Made by a program: the position numbers and the translations under genes | NCBI GenBank assembly: GCA_013398955.1 | Contig: VWPU01000904.1 | Span: forward strand, 36,801 to 100,800 | Length of the DNA stretch: 64,000 bases | Reading direction: 5' to 3' | Source of the DNA: Callaeas wilsoni | Taxonomy: Eukaryota > Chordata > Aves > Passeriformes > Callaeidae | In this document: positions 14,101-29,100 of the stretch, piece after piece | Numbering within the stretch: the first letter of the stretch is position 1 | How the letters are laid out: every line of letters starts with the position of its first letter | Notes under the pieces: model-generated | The model's database searches: none | The model's input: only the letters and a program-made list of their open reading frames with translations | Told to the model about the DNA's origin: nothing

Positions 14101-17100
14101 AAAAGGTTCTGCAAATATTAAGACAGTCACCTATACATTTTATTCAGATATAAAAAAGACAGGAACCCAGTGCAGAGTAGTTGTGAGTAGCCCCTGACAT
14201 CATCAAAATCTGTGAACATACATGAAAGTCTCTTCCCATCTCCTCACCTCAGCAGTGATTGATGCTGATCTTTTCTGGCATGTTGTACAGCAAACGACCC
14301 ACCAGAAAAGGTCTGTGTGAAAGATTCAACAGATCTAACCAAAATTCACAAAGCTCCACAATCACCTTCAGTAATCTCCATTCGCTTTGTGAAACATCCT
14401 CATTTGTTGCCAAAGGAAAAAAGCAGCCGTCAAGTTGTCTTCAGTGTTTTATTTGGACCAAACTTAAACTTAAAAAAAGGTCCTTTCTGAGGTTCTTGTC
14501 TTGTGAAAGAGACAGTCCCCTGAGCAGCAGAACTAAGGACACCTGGGTTCTGACAGAGCATATCCAACACTCAGACACCCCAGTGTGGCACAAAGGACGA
14601 GTTTAAAAGAGAGAAATTCCCACAGCCAGAACATTCATAATATCTCTCCTGCATGAATTCTCTGGTGTCTAAAAAGACTTCAATTCACATTTGAGCTTCT
14701 CCTTCAGTGGGAGTACTAAGTGCTTCTCTTGGCTAGCCAGCCTCCTGCACTCACGAAGCTGCTGGGAGCACAGTACGCTGAAAGCCTCAACCCCTTTCAC
14801 TTGTGCTGGAAATTAGCCAAATATTAAAAATTTAGAGGAAGGAAAAACTGAAATATTATGACTCAATTAAAAAATGAAGCATTCCACAAACCCCCACATG
14901 TGTGGAGCAGAGTATCAGTGTGCTGGATCCAGAACTACTGCGAGACGCCTGTGTGGGCTCTGAACTTAATTCATTTAGTCATCACTTTTACACCAGCTCT
15001 TTGACTATTTTTACTTTAAAAGCTCTTTGAACCATTTTTTATATTTGAGAGGACGAAATCAAAGATAGCAAAGTAAGATGAGGAATAATATTAATTTTTA
15101 ACTTGCATTCCTATTCTGTTCAATTCTAAGAAAGAGCATTTCCTACCACCCATGCCCAGGAGACAATCCATTATCAGGTGCAAGCAGACAATCCTGGGTT
15201 TGCTTCTCAGCTTTGTTAAGAGTAAATTAACTGCATCAACTGTTCTGAGGCAGTGCAAGTCCAAACAGCCCTGCTCAAGCCAAAGAAAACAGCTCTGACA
15301 GCACACAGCCATTGTTTCCTTGGAACTGACCTTCCAAAACATCCCCAATTCTGATGGAGATTTTGACTGCACAAGTAACTCCACCTTTGCCATTTCACTG
15401 CCTTTTCAATTTACATCAGAAGCCACTGGAATGATGCTTCTACATAATGGCTTCAACTCTATTTGCAAGCAAAAGTGAAAAGTGTTAGGCAAGGGATGTT
15501 CTATTTAATAATCATCACTCAAAAGAAACGTAGAGGCAAAAATATGCTGCATTGCTGCTCCCAGTTTTCAATGAGGCTTGTTTGTCCAGGAGGATGTGCT
15601 AATGCATCCCCTCTTTCATTGGCTTCCTGTGGATTTTGCAAAATTATCTCATTTCATCTGCACTCCACCTTTTTAAAATATTCTCTCTTCTGCAACTCTT
15701 TTCCCTGGAGAAAGGAGACACTTCCATTTGTATTCTTCTTCACCTGAGCTAGGAGCATTATGTACATTAGTGAGTCTCAGAGGTCACAAGCAGGACAGGC
15801 ACTATTGTCCCAAGTGCTGTCTACACACATTGTAAGACAATCCCTGTCCTAGACAGCTTACAATCCAACCAGGCAGCTGCAGTATTAGCTCTGCTTTATG
15901 GATAAGGAGCTACACTAGAGCTCAGGAGACCTGCCCATTGTCCAAACACGCGTAGGACAGAGGGGGGATTGAATTCAGAGCTTCTAAGACTTTGGGCCAG
16001 ACTACCAAATGTAGATGCTTCAGGATAAATCCCACTTGGATCCTCAGTGTGCCCAAACAGGTCACTTAAATACCATTGTAAATCCAGCCCCTAAATCAGG
16101 GACCATCCCAGTGTTTGGATGCTGGGTGATAGGTGAGCTCTTATCAGGGGCACAGCGACAAGGAACATTTCCAAGGCCTCCTAGCAAGGTGAAGAAGGAA
16201 GGATAAGCACTGTGTAACACATGCTAATTCATGTACACTGGGAAATAGGTTGAGAAAGTGAGACTCAAGATGCTCAACATCTCAAAACAAGTCAAGTCTC
16301 TAGATAAGAAATTGGATGGCAGCTTTATCTACCCTTGTTATGGAAAGGCCCATGAATACCACAGCTGTGTGGCTGAAGACATATGCTGTTTGCACAGTTC
16401 TCTTCCATGCTTCCAAGTCTGGGCTATTAATCCTCTCATTTCCGTTCTTACTCATTCCCCGATATCCAATTGGATATAGAAAGGGATAAATACAATGTTG
16501 GTGGGGCAGAGCTGAGATCAGCCCTCTGGGACAGGGTTAACTCCAAGCCCAGGGAGCTCTACAGAGCACAGCCAAGCTGAGAGAAGCTGTCACCACGTGC
16601 AGGGTATTCTGGGGGTGTGTGTCCATAGGGCACCTGGGATGAGTGACTGCAATCGCTCTTCCAAACTTGTCAGGCAAGCTGGAAAACAAAGTCCCCTACC
16701 ACCTCCAGCTAAAGAGACACTAACAGAACCCACCCACAGGCAACCTTCATAATTTTCAGGCTTTTTATATCAAAAGGCATTTAGTACCCAGAGTGAGGCT
16801 TTTAGCTCTACTGCACTAAGTCTCCGCAGATAAAGCTGTTTAATACACTGAGGTAATGACTGTGGCTTTCTGATTATGTTACAAACACTTCCATCTTAGC
16901 TGCACTCACGACTGGGAATCCATTTAAACCCAGGGCCCAGCAAAACCAACATTCTCTAAAACAACACGGAAACACACCCAGTTTCTCTTTATGGGACAGT
17001 ATTTAACCTCATCTCCTGGTCACTGCATGCATCTGCTCTCCCACCAAAGATGCAGAAACCTGAGGGCTCAGTCAGATTCACAAGAATTGCTTTTAATACT

Positions 17101-20100
17101 TCCGTTAATTTTGTGCTATTGTTTTAAAAAGCCATAAAATCAGATACCAGAAATAAAGGGACCCTACAGACCCCGACACAATACCCACTAATTCCACCAC
17201 CCTACCTATTTCCTGTTCGAAAATCACTTATTTACATTGTCATGCTCTGAGAATGCCCCATCCCTGCATCCAAATAACAAATAAAGCAGCAGAAATCCAA
17301 GTGCATGCTTTGCCATAAAAATCAGAAGTATAGCTGGCAAACGATGCTGCGCATTTGTAAATACCTCCCCACAAGGAACGCTGCAGCAGGTTTATATCAT
17401 TTTAAATACGCAGTGTCTTTTAGTCTCTGGTGTACGCAGTAGCCTGTGGAAGCTTAGTGATAAAGCTTCCTATAATTGTCAGATTTCCTCCAGGCAGGCA
17501 CCAGTGTTTCCTCATGTGTGGCTAATGGTTTGTGGAATTAACACGGCTGTTTATTGTTGTGCTGCACAGAAGGAAAAGTGGCAGACAGGCCCATGTCTGA
17601 ACTTCCCACTGCAGGCAAGGATCTGACAGCGCGCTTTTACTGCACAATAACCAAAGAAAAGACACCAAACCCATTTTAATTCCTATATGGTCATTTACTT
17701 TTCTATAACCATCTTTGAAAGGAATGCAGAATGCTTTCTAATGGAGGGAAACAGCTCCATTTTCCGCTCAGGGAAACAGACACAGAAAGGCAAGTGTTCT
17801 GCAGCTGACACCAAAAGCACAATCCTCTGAAATCTCCTGGCCTCAGATGACAAGCCCATCACTGAGGCAAGTCTCCAGCTTCTAGATATGACCATTAAAT
17901 TGCAAAAGTATCAATTTACCTTTTACTAAATCCTCCTGGTTCAGAGTAGAGTGGTACCTCTCTAACTGGAATCCAGACAGTTCTCCCTGGATAAAATGTG
18001 TGTGCATGCCTGCTTTTTCTCACCAATCTGGATATATTGTTTGAGTTTATATATAAAAAACTTGCCACGTTTTTAACGATGACAGCGTGTTTAGTGATGC
18101 GTAGCATCGAAGCAGACAGCCCTTATTTCAGGCAGCAACATATGGAAGCAGAGACAAGCTGTGTACCTGAATCAGTGCTAGGACTTTATCCTGTACAATA
18201 GTGGGGGGGTTGTTCTTGGGTGAGATGATTTTCACCAGAACGCCATCGATGAAGTCACGGTTCGCCACCAAGACATGAAAGCGATGGCCACAGTTCTTCA
18301 CGCAGGTCTCCAACACCTACACACACAAAAAAACCCGACATTCATTGTTGGAGCAAAGCTTGATCACACGCACAGCATCTGATTTTTTAATCTACTTTAA
18401 AGCTTTTGATGGGAGGGTGAGAAGATAGAGGGAAAATGACACTTTTCCTTCTTCTCTTCTTCCCCAATTTTGCCAAAAAACTTCTCTACACACACATTCA
18501 GCTGTACCTCACCCACTGTTAACATATTGGGCATTTTTGTGATCCGCCTTTCCCGTTTTCAAGGTAAAGAAATAGAAAGTTTCTTCATCTTCAAAGTAGA
18601 ACTTTCCAGCCTGTGCAGCCGAACAGCCAAGCACACAGCAGCACATCAGGAGCAGGTAAGACAGAGGACATCCTGTCACAGTGAGATATTATCGTGCTGT
18701 GCCACTCCACCATTTTCTATGTGCCTGGAACACAGCTGGACCCAGTTGCTCCGAGCTATAAGCCATGTTTTAGAGTTGGGAATTCAGGTGAATGATCTTC
18801 ACTCATTCAAAACACTCCCCTGTGAATGCTCTGACAGGTTATACTTTGACACATTCTCCCCCTGCAACCTAGCTGGAGGCACCTTCCACTTGCCATTCAA
18901 CTGCCATGGAAGAACAGCTGTTGATTTCTCTCTGAAGAACATGATTAGCATGGAGATAAATCCAACGCGTCACTTCTCCTTACAGCCATGCCTAATAACC
19001 ACTGCGACTCCGTACCGAGGAGTCTGTAATTACTCTCCTCCTTCAGCTACTTTCATCAGCCATGATGACACGGGCTCATTCCTGATGGATTTCACTCCTT
19101 CCTGCACAATGGATAATCTCATGGTTCGGACTTTGGTAATCTGTCAAAATGACAATCCAGGATAGGAAATGGCAAGAAGACAGAAAGTACGGTTACGCCT
19201 CGTCAGGGAGACGCAACAAGAGCTCTGTGAAAGAATCATACAGATCACCTCCCCACAGCAGGACAACTCGATCTAGTTACTGCTAGAGCCAGCTCAGCAC
19301 CCCACTCAGGAGTGCTGCACTACCCAGGAAACCTCCAGCTAAAGCCAGCAGCACGAAAGGTCACTGCTAAATTATCCCACACCTTAGCAGTGCTGCCTAA
19401 ATGCACAGAATATAATTTACACTTTATTGAGTGAAATTAGATCAGCATAAATTAATGCGTTGTCTCCTACAGAGATTCATTCACAAGGGAAATTGTGCAT
19501 CAGCTACTTATGAAGCTGAAAATATGGCAAGTTCATCATCCTCACTTGCAGATATGCCCACAGCTGTTGCCTTGGAGTGGAGGAATGGTTGGACACAGGG
19601 AAATGAGAGTAGAAAGGAAAACCTCAAAGAGTAACAGACCCATTTGAGCTACTTTAACTTTCCTCAGTCAGTACTTGGGATGAATAAGAGCCATGAAAAA
19701 AAGCAGAAATCAATTGAGTCAGAAAACCGCTATGCAAAGCTTCCAGCAGCTCTCCCCAAGGAAGTGAGGAGGCAATTGGAGAGAAGAAAAGGCCAGAGAA
19801 GTGGCTGTTACAGGAAATAGTGTGTACATTCAAGAGAGTGCCAGGAAGAGGAAAATGACAAAAGGGTTCTGCCCTTCGAGGCATTCCAGCCTGCCCCCAC
19901 TCACCGTCAGCGCCAGCATGACCTCTCTGTAATTTTTGTTTCCATTCAGCCTCTTCTTCAGCGCTCGAATGGCATCCTTGGGCCTGAAGGAGAAACACAC
20001 CATTTTAACAGACAGCTCAGACAGGCTTTTCACATCCCATAAACTGTGGGAAAATGAATCCTTTGCCATTTCCAGCTGGACATAGGCATGTGGGTTAACT

Positions 20101-23100
20101 TCAGATCATCTGACTACAACCAAACCAGAGCCATGGAGAATTATGTGAGGAGACAAGGTATCACAGAAGTCAAGACTGGAGGAATGCCTCAAGTCTCCAA
20201 AAATCCAGGCTGTTGATTAGGCAGGGAAGACTGACAGCAACTCTGAAAAGCCCAAAGAATAAGAGCAGTGATCAGTTCTCCTGCAGACTGCAAGCAGCAA
20301 AGCTTTCTGGTGCTGAAGGAAGTGTGTCAGAAAAGCTGTCTATACAAATAGCTGAAATTAAAGGCATTGCAAAGAGATACACCTGCTGAAGAACAAAGGT
20401 GGTACCCTCTCCGAGAAGTTTTTCATGCCAGCCCTCCCAAGCAGAGACTGACCACAGAAAAGGCTGGAAAGGCTCTCTTAGATCATTGAGTCCAACCATT
20501 AACTCAGCACCAAGCCCACCGCTATACTACATCCCAAAATGCCACATCCATGTGGTTTTTTAATGCTTCCAAGGATGGTGGTTCCGCCACTTCCCTGGGC
20601 AGCCTGACCCAGTGCCTGACCACCCTTTCAGTGAAGAATTATCTCCTAATATGTCATCTAAATAAGTTGCTCTCCTGGCATAACTTGAGGCCATTTCCTC
20701 TTGTCCTGAATCCTACAGGTACTGCATCATACAGTATTTTCTGAGAGCAGGAGAGGTCTAAGGAGCAGGAAAACCACGCAACTGATCTGCAAACTGCATT
20801 CAAACCATGAACATCTGCCCCCAGCCTCACTGCACCTCCTCACATGCTGAGCACAACTGGAGGAAGATTGTGTTCAGGGACCTTTCCAAGTCTGCTGAAA
20901 TAGCACATACCCTTCTTCTGTCTCGTTGATAATGTCACAGATCTCCATGTTAAGTGTCCAGTCTTCACTCTGCAAAGAGCCATCTGTGGCCTTTTCTGTA
21001 AAGTAAAGAAAAATAAATCTTTTCACATCTTCCTGATTAGGTCTATACCTCAATCCATCTTTAGTTACTCCGAGCTGAAACTACCCAGTAAAAGACAGAA
21101 AAAAACCAAGTCCCTGCTGACAATAAACAATGTCAATCCTTCCATCCCGGTTTTAGGGATCAGCATAGAGGTTTCCAGACAGAATCAATTATCCCTCCAG
21201 CCCACATAGATGGGCTGTTCTTCAAAGACTCCTGAATTCCTGGGAGAGTAGGAAAATGTCAGCTAATTCCAATTTAAACTCTTCAGATGCTGCATTGCTG
21301 GCAAGTTATGAGCTAGGAAAATATCCCCCCAAACCAACATGACCTCCTCCCTGTTTCAGCAGATAATACCTCCATATGAATTGAGGGAGGAAAAATAGCA
21401 ACCTGGAGACAGAATTCAAGGAATTTCAGCATGAAAAGACCCACCAGCACGTGAAAACACTTAGCACATAACAGTTCAGGTCATGATATCATGACATTTG
21501 TCCCATGCTATGTCCCTCTCCACACTGGAGCTCCGTACAAACCTCCCAAGCTCTGCCTTCCTCCCAGCTCCTGAATCCTTCCTCACTATTTGTGTGGCAG
21601 GTTAAGCCACTCTGGCATCACTCAATTCCCAGGGAAAGATGACCTATAGCACCGTGACAGCGGCAGATGCCAACTGTTGGCAGTTTAATTTATAGACGTC
21701 TGCAAGAGTAGCATAACCATAACTTGTAGTAATCAGTTGACAAGAACTATTTCCTCCTTGGGATTTCCTCCTAAATCAATATAGTTCTGTCTAGCGGTGC
21801 CTGGAACATCCCTGCAAATTTTCACACTCCTCATTCGCGGCATTCAAATCCTATCTGCTACCCACAGTCAGGAACGATGTCAAGTTGAATGTAAAGCCTG
21901 TTACTAGAAAGACCTAAAAAAGAGACCTTCGAGCCAAGCGTGACCTTCTCGAAATTATTCTGGGTTTTCCTACAGATCCCTGATATCCAGTGCTGGAAGG
22001 CAAAGAGAGTAAGCAAATCCACTTTTAAACATTTCAAAGCCGAAACAAAACCACAGGTACCATCTTCTCTAACTATCCTTCTGTCTTTATATCTGACCCC
22101 AGTCTGTCCCCTAGAACAAGGCAGATTTTGTTTGGGAAGACCAAGCTCCAAGGACTTCTCACATCTCTTTTTGTTTACCAACACTGTTTTTTTCCTATTA
22201 AGATTTCCATCACTGTGAATGAGGATACAGATGCCCACAGGCCATAATTACGGGACATTATTTGGAGAAAGACCGTGCCTGGATAATTCAAGTTTCAGTG
22301 ACTTTTCTACACCAAAATCTTGCTTAAAGCAGGTCGACCAAAGACAGCAATTAGCGAAGTTTGAGACAAACCAGACAGCGATGCAAAACCCAGAAGAGAG
22401 AGCTGAACAGAAGGGAGAGGACACCATGGAAAAGGAGATTATGGAAGAGGAAAACATTTGTTACAGACCTCGCTTCCCATTCCAAGAAGCAGCACTGCAA
22501 GGCACCCATTGGGGAGGGAATGGAGGCTGAAAATCTCCCAGCTGGATGTTTTTCAGCCATCACCACCTCATGGTAAAGTTCACTTTGGTTGCTGAAAATT
22601 CCTTCTGTTGGAGAGATGCACAGCTTCCATAACGGCCAATAAATACTGGACAGGTTACTGAGTATTTTTAATTTACTGCTTTTACAGTGTAGACAGAGCT
22701 GTTTAATGTTTTCTAGGATACAGGAATTTATCTTTGAGCAAAGCTACTTGTAAGAATCCCTTTTATTAGTTGCTTTTTGTTCTTACACTGTACATAAGAT
22801 TTTACTGCTATAGAATGTGATCTGCCTTCACCTTCATATAGTCCTTATTGCTTAGGAAAACATTTTATTCAACATTAGAAAAAAACCCCTAACATTCAGA
22901 GATATTAAAAAAACATGACTACATCTGATCTGCTAGGGAAGGTGATCCCCAGAGCTGCAAAGGATTTACAAGCCAAATGCTGCAAAATAAGAGATTATGC
23001 CTTAAATAGAGAGTATTCCTGAAGCTGGGCACATGATTTTTTTCCTTAATCTTAAACTATATTAATGAGTTTGTGTGTTCTTGACAGGATTTGGCATCAG

Positions 23101-26100
23101 GCAGCAACTGAGCAACGTTCAGACTCTCTGGTCTGCTATAATTATTTTTTATATACGATTTTGGAAAATGATGATCCTGCACAAAGTTGTGCTAGCAGCC
23201 AATTCACTCACTGGTCTTGTAAAACCCACAGAGTTAAGGTTTATTTTGACAAAATGTGGATATGGCAGCACTCCACAGGTAAAAACTGTGATATTTTGGA
23301 GGTGGCAGAGTGAAGAGATGCTGCTGCAGCACTTTACAGAGGTTAGCACTGGAATGCTCATCTGTGGTCCCCAATAACCTTGGTCGTATTCCCTTTCTGA
23401 GATACTCTAGGGAAAACAAAATCCTCTTTCTCCCAAAAAACTTGGTTACTACCTTTTTATTTTTGCATTTCTGCATACACAGCTGAGACTGTGTGGGTTT
23501 AAGACATAACAGTTGCCTTCTTGAGAATTAGTTCTTTTCCCCTTGGGTAATTTTTAATTCGAGTAAGAGTCAGAAGCTAATTTTAGTCTCTTCTTCAGCA
23601 ACAGAGAGCACACGAGCACTTGTCATCGGGAGTTGCGTGTCCTTTGTAGGGTGTGTGACCCAGATTTGCTGCTGCAGTGCTCTCTCAGCTGTACAAAGGA
23701 GTTCACTGGCTGCAGAGAAGGTTTGGGTGGGATTTGCCTGAAGAGCAGTATTGCGCTGCGACGAATTGAAAGCCTGCAGAGCTCTTCTAGAACCGAAACA
23801 CAGCAGGTTGTAGTTCTGGATTTCTAGTGAAACAGCTCTGCTGGCACTCAGCTGTAAGAGAATCCCTACCCAACATAGCCAAAATGCAGTAAATTAAAAA
23901 TATTCAATAACCTGTCCAGTATTTCAGGGACATTTTGGAAGGCTCCTCCTCAAACAGCACCCAGATACAACTGACAAGATTAAACAGATTTTGGAAACTA
24001 TCACAGCACAGCAAAGAAATGGCATGCAAATCATGCAAATCCCCTTTGAAAGAGTAATCAGTTCCTCGACCTCTTTCATGCCCATTAAAAGGCATTGAAA
24101 TGGCACCAGTTCATTCACACAAGGACTCTGGAATGTGACCAAAGGAGTGAGTCCAGGGTGCAGTAAGAAAGGTTAAGGAGGAAGGTGATGAGGAGGAGTT
24201 TCCCCTGACCTGAAGAGTTTATGGTCTAGTTTAACTGCATCACTGCCAGAAGGGCTGGCAGCTCCCAGCCTGCTGCCAAGGGCTCCTTGCACAGCTCCTG
24301 ACTCGGGAGCAGCTCCGAGCGCTGGGATAATGCCGGGTTTGTGTCTCACACAGAGACACGATACCACCAGCGAGATTATCAGAAAGTCTCTCTCTGAAAC
24401 AAGATGCTATCAGTTCCCACCACGTGTCCCAAATTAAAGCATAAATGTTCTGGTGGGAAGAAAGACAATCTGGCTCTCCATGCCTGACACGCAGCAGACC
24501 TCGGGCACTGCATATGCACACACAGCATCAGCTTATCTGTAGTCTGTGAGGAAAAGGAGAAAAAATTGTGCTATTTTTTTCATTCACACCTTCCCTCTGA
24601 GATCCAGCTCTCGTGGCCGCATTTCCACGCTCTGCCAAATGGCAATATCAGTATTTCCCCGCTCACACTGAAATCCTGTATAATTTACAGCACTCAGAGG
24701 GTTCAGCAGTGTAAAGTTCCCAGTATAAACAGTCTCAGTGCACACACCCCCAGCCAAGCCTCTGCACAAGCAACCTGCTCCGACTCCAGACGTCACCACA
24801 AGGAAATCAGGCCAGAAATTCCCATACAATCACCATGTGACAAACAGGCTGTGCAGGGCAGGGCAGGAATTACCTTCTAAATGCAGGAAGAAAACAGAAG
24901 AACTTTTACCACCCATCCTGAAACCAGGTCAAAAGTGACCTTACAAAGAAACATCACCACTGATTGTCCTCAAGAAGCTCCTCTCTGCCCTGTTCAATCC
25001 ATACTGCTGCTCCATGTGCATGTTTGTACAGCTCAGACTGGAATTCTGACTGCTGGAACCACTGAGAGCAGCTATTCCAGCTGAATGATGACAGAACCAG
25101 GATGAAAATCTCTCCAAAAGTCCATCTGTAAGTACCAATAAGTCTTTATGGTGCTGCTTTATGGTCTTGGGAAAAAAGGCAAAAGTGAAAGTTAAATGTG
25201 GCACTTGCTAGAAATAACCTTAAATGGAAACAGCGCAACTGCTGTTTTCTGTTTGAATATCAGAATCTCATGAATGAACAGATCTTTGTGTTCAGAGAGC
25301 TCACAGTTTTCTCTCTTGGGTCTTCTCCAGATGTTGCTTCAGAGACTCTCAATTCATACATTTGGGACGAATTACTAACACAAAATCACCTTCTATTTAT
25401 GCCAGAAACATGCACGCCAGTGCATCATGTTAGAGAGATCCAAAACCAAGAAAGTTCCAAGTCCAAACTTCTCCCCTTCCCTCCAACAGTGTTTGGTGTT
25501 CAAACAGCATAAAACATCTTGGCGTTTGTGGTTGTTTTTCTTTTTCCTTTTTTGCTTGGAAGTTCAGAAGATTGCAGATCTTAGATCTTTGTCTTGTCTC
25601 TTAACAGTCCACCTGCCTACCAGCTGTGCTCCACCACTGAAATTAGGGAATCAAACAGTCAGATATGTTATATTTCACTCTGCATAACAGGGATCAGAAG
25701 AAGGCACAGCATCAGCAGGTTTTTGCCTCCATCCTGCTGGTCCCGCTCCCTTCGGTGCAGCGTTGCTCTCTCAGAAGCGAGGGCATCAGCTGAGGGCAAA
25801 AGCTAAATGCTTTTATAGACTGGGCTTTCAGGAAAAAAGCAGGGGTTTGCAAGGCAATGCAAACCAGACAAGATTGCTCAAATGAACAAGATGATGACAT
25901 CTCGGAGCTGTAGCCTGTAGAACTGTTTTACACTTCAAAGCATCATTACATTTTGTGACTGCAGCTGTCTCTCTTGGATTCAATAACTCGTCAATGATGC
26001 GCACAGCACCATCAATAAGATCTGGGGAAAGACCTTACAGAGGCCACGGAAACATATTTCATCTGTCCAAGCAAAATGAAGATAAGACCAAAGACCCTCA

Positions 26101-29100
26101 GCACTCACAAAGCTGCTGAGCTCAAGGCATCTCACTTGGGAGACAGAGACACACTCAAATAACACACTTGGATACTCCTGGACCCAACGTCTATTCTTGT
26201 TTCTCTATATTTGCTTTTAGAAAGACAGTCACGGCCACTTAGACATTATGGTAACCAACAGGAGGATTGTTCCTTTTTATCAAAACGCTCCTATTAAAAT
26301 ATAAATGTGACTCATTCAAAATTCAAGATCAAAACTCAACTCTGGAGTGACTTACTCATAAAACCCTGCCAGCTTCTTTGTTAGAGCGCGCAGCTCCAAG
26401 AGCATTTTTCAATTAGCCACCTCACTGCTCCAAGTCCTTTTTCTACATTCCTTATTTCACACTGCTCTGAAAATGCTGAGCTTCACACTTCCAAGGAAAA
26501 AGCCAGTCAGCTAGAACAAACGGGCTCAATCTGAACGGCAAAGCACTACAGAAAACGTGATTTGGGTTGGACTGCTGCAGCACCGGCCGTCCACTTGTCA
26601 TGACCAGTGTGATTTTTCACTTGGTTTTTAGCTATGCTCACACTGAAACTCTTTGGGATCAAGTCATTTATCCTCCATTCATTGTTTTGCCAAAGTTTCC
26701 AGTGCTGAATAAATGAATAGCTGGTAATGGCTGCAGAGTCTATGCTGAAATAAAATAACGAGACACTGTGGACATGCACACATGGCAAACCTAATGAGTA
26801 TTTAGCTCAAGTGCTGTTGGAAGGCACAGCAGTAAACTGGGAACTGTCATTTTCCCCAATTAACTTTCGGGTTTTCTTCTTTTTGACGGCGCTACCCAAA
26901 TGCCAAACTTTCTCCAACCTGCTTTCCAGATCACACGTACCTGCAATCCTGAATATATAGTACGTGATTGCTGTGCCTTTTTAAGGACCTCATGGTAGTC
27001 ACAGTCATGCTACAACATTCTCGTGATTTAGATATGCTGCAGAACAAACATCACCCACCATCTCCCACAAATTCAGTCTCTCAGGAGCAGGAAACTCCAG
27101 GTGATTAACTCAGAGTAGCCGCACTGCAGTTTCAGAAGCAGAGCAAGGTGAACGGATTAATATATATTAAACAAATATTAACTGCTGTACAACAAAGAAG
27201 ACTTTTCTTTCATACTCAGATCAGAGCTTCACCTGAACAAAAAGAAAACCAAAACAGAAAGCCTTACAATAATATCAGAGCAGGCAAGAGAGCATATCAG
27301 CATGGCTCACTTAGTTTATCACATCTCAAAGGTCTTGATACATTTGCAGGGTGTAAAACCAGCCGGACTTTCCTGCCTGCTATTGTATTGCACAAAAAAG
27401 GCCTGGCAGGAGAACCTGGTCCAGGCAGCTTCTGTACTCAGATGTCTTTCATCTCAGGCATAAATGGTGGTTTAGTCACAGTCCTTAAAAGTGTTTGGAA
27501 GCTGGATCCCAAGCAGAACGGTGTGTTTCTATACAATAAAGACTTTTGTTATGAATCTTCTCCCTGAAGTTCCCCCATCAGCAGAAATTGTTGCTGCTGA
27601 CAGCAAACTCCACTGAATGACATGTGTATGTAAGTTGCTCTCTTCCAAAACAGATGGCAGAGAGACACTACTGCTTCTTTAAAACACAGTGAAATCCATC
27701 TGACTTCTCCATTCTACACGGCTTTAGAAACAAAGCACAGAAAAACACCTTCCTCCCATGCCCTGACACTCATTAGAGCTCACATGTTGACCCATGTACT
27801 GTAAATAGCCGTCCTTCAGAGCGAGGTCATACACGAACAGCTCCCAGCTCATCAAGCCATTTGCATGATTCAGAGGCACTTTTCCCCAAAATTCAGCCTT
27901 CACTGCACGTTTCCTCATCTCTTTTAGCAGTGACCTTGGCTAGATTCCCATCTCGCTGCCAACCCACGATTTTCAGATGATGGTGCTACTTTACGATTGA
28001 CAAACAGGGACCTGCTCACGTCAGGAATCGATACGCCAAAGCCTTCCATCAGAAATGTCACAGCAGTTTTAAAATCTACACCCTGTATTAATGGATTTTA
28101 ATGGATTTGAATGGAGATGTTTGATTTACAGTAGGGGAGCAAAAAATCAATGATCCTTTATGACATGTCACATCTCGTGACAGTGTCCCCTCGTCCCGCT
28201 GTGGCGGGGGGATGATGACTTGCCACTTCACAGACATCTGTGATCTATTAGGCAACACTTCCAGTAGTTTAATATCACCCCACTCTGAGTGTCCATCTTT
28301 CTTCTCTGGATGAGAGGCATGAAAGCATAAATTAAAACCTCCTGGGTGATGAAACGGTCTCCTTCAGATTTGCCTTTTCTAAATTTAACTGCGACTGCTG
28401 CGACGTGCCCGTATGATTCCGTGTGGGAGAACTTATCAGCACGGTGTTGTTTAAACAGGTCAGTGCGCCAGGATGGGCACCCAAATCCCCTCCTCTTTTG
28501 AACACTGTCCAGCAGCCAGTGTTTTATAACAAAATACATCAACATTTAGCCATTTCCATAGCCAGAACTTAGATTGTAGCCCACCACTCGCCAAAGAGTT
28601 TTCATCCTGTTTTAGTTTCTCCACGGAATTGGGATGATTGGAGGGGCTACCTTACTCCTTAACTTGGGCTACCAGTTCCTTAACTGAGAATCTCAGGTAT
28701 TAAAGCATCGACATACTGGATGAGTAATATCTGTTGATTAACACTAGAAATACCAAATTTCTTAACAGCTGAGTCTTTGGCTCTCTGCCACCAAAAAAAA
28801 AGCGCCCCAAAAACACCAGAAAAGAAGCTGAAAAAAATATAATTTTCCAAACACCCATTAGTAGCTGAGAGCTACTCATACAGACAACCCCAATCATCCA
28901 AAACCAACGACTGCGTTAATTTTTCCTAATGCCAAAGAAACAAACTGCTAAAAAAAGAGCAGACTCCATTAATTTTATCAGCCTTAACTTATGAATCTGA
29001 GAGAAAGGGGCAGCTGAAAGTAGGCAAAGCAGGCAGAGAGGTATCACAATTCCACATCCCAGCAGCACAACATGTAATCACCATCAAGAGCAAGGAGGTG

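Larger units (their letters stand above)
2154..20910 (-). other. TOM1L2 introns 2-11
   Basis: Ten introns lie between the exons listed for this gene, from about 0.68 kb (12051-12732) to about 4.2 kb (13969-18166). Beyond CR1 copies at ~2209-2640, ~7262-7407 and ~20450-20725 and one possible old repeat at ~15770-16010, I see no feature I can name. Confidence 0.7.

Noticed and set aside
18470..19165. Open frame of 231 codons on the plus strand in TOM1L2 intron 3
   Set aside because: No recognisable domain, no splice or promoter context, and unremarkable composition. It lies antisense within an intron and fits a chance open frame.
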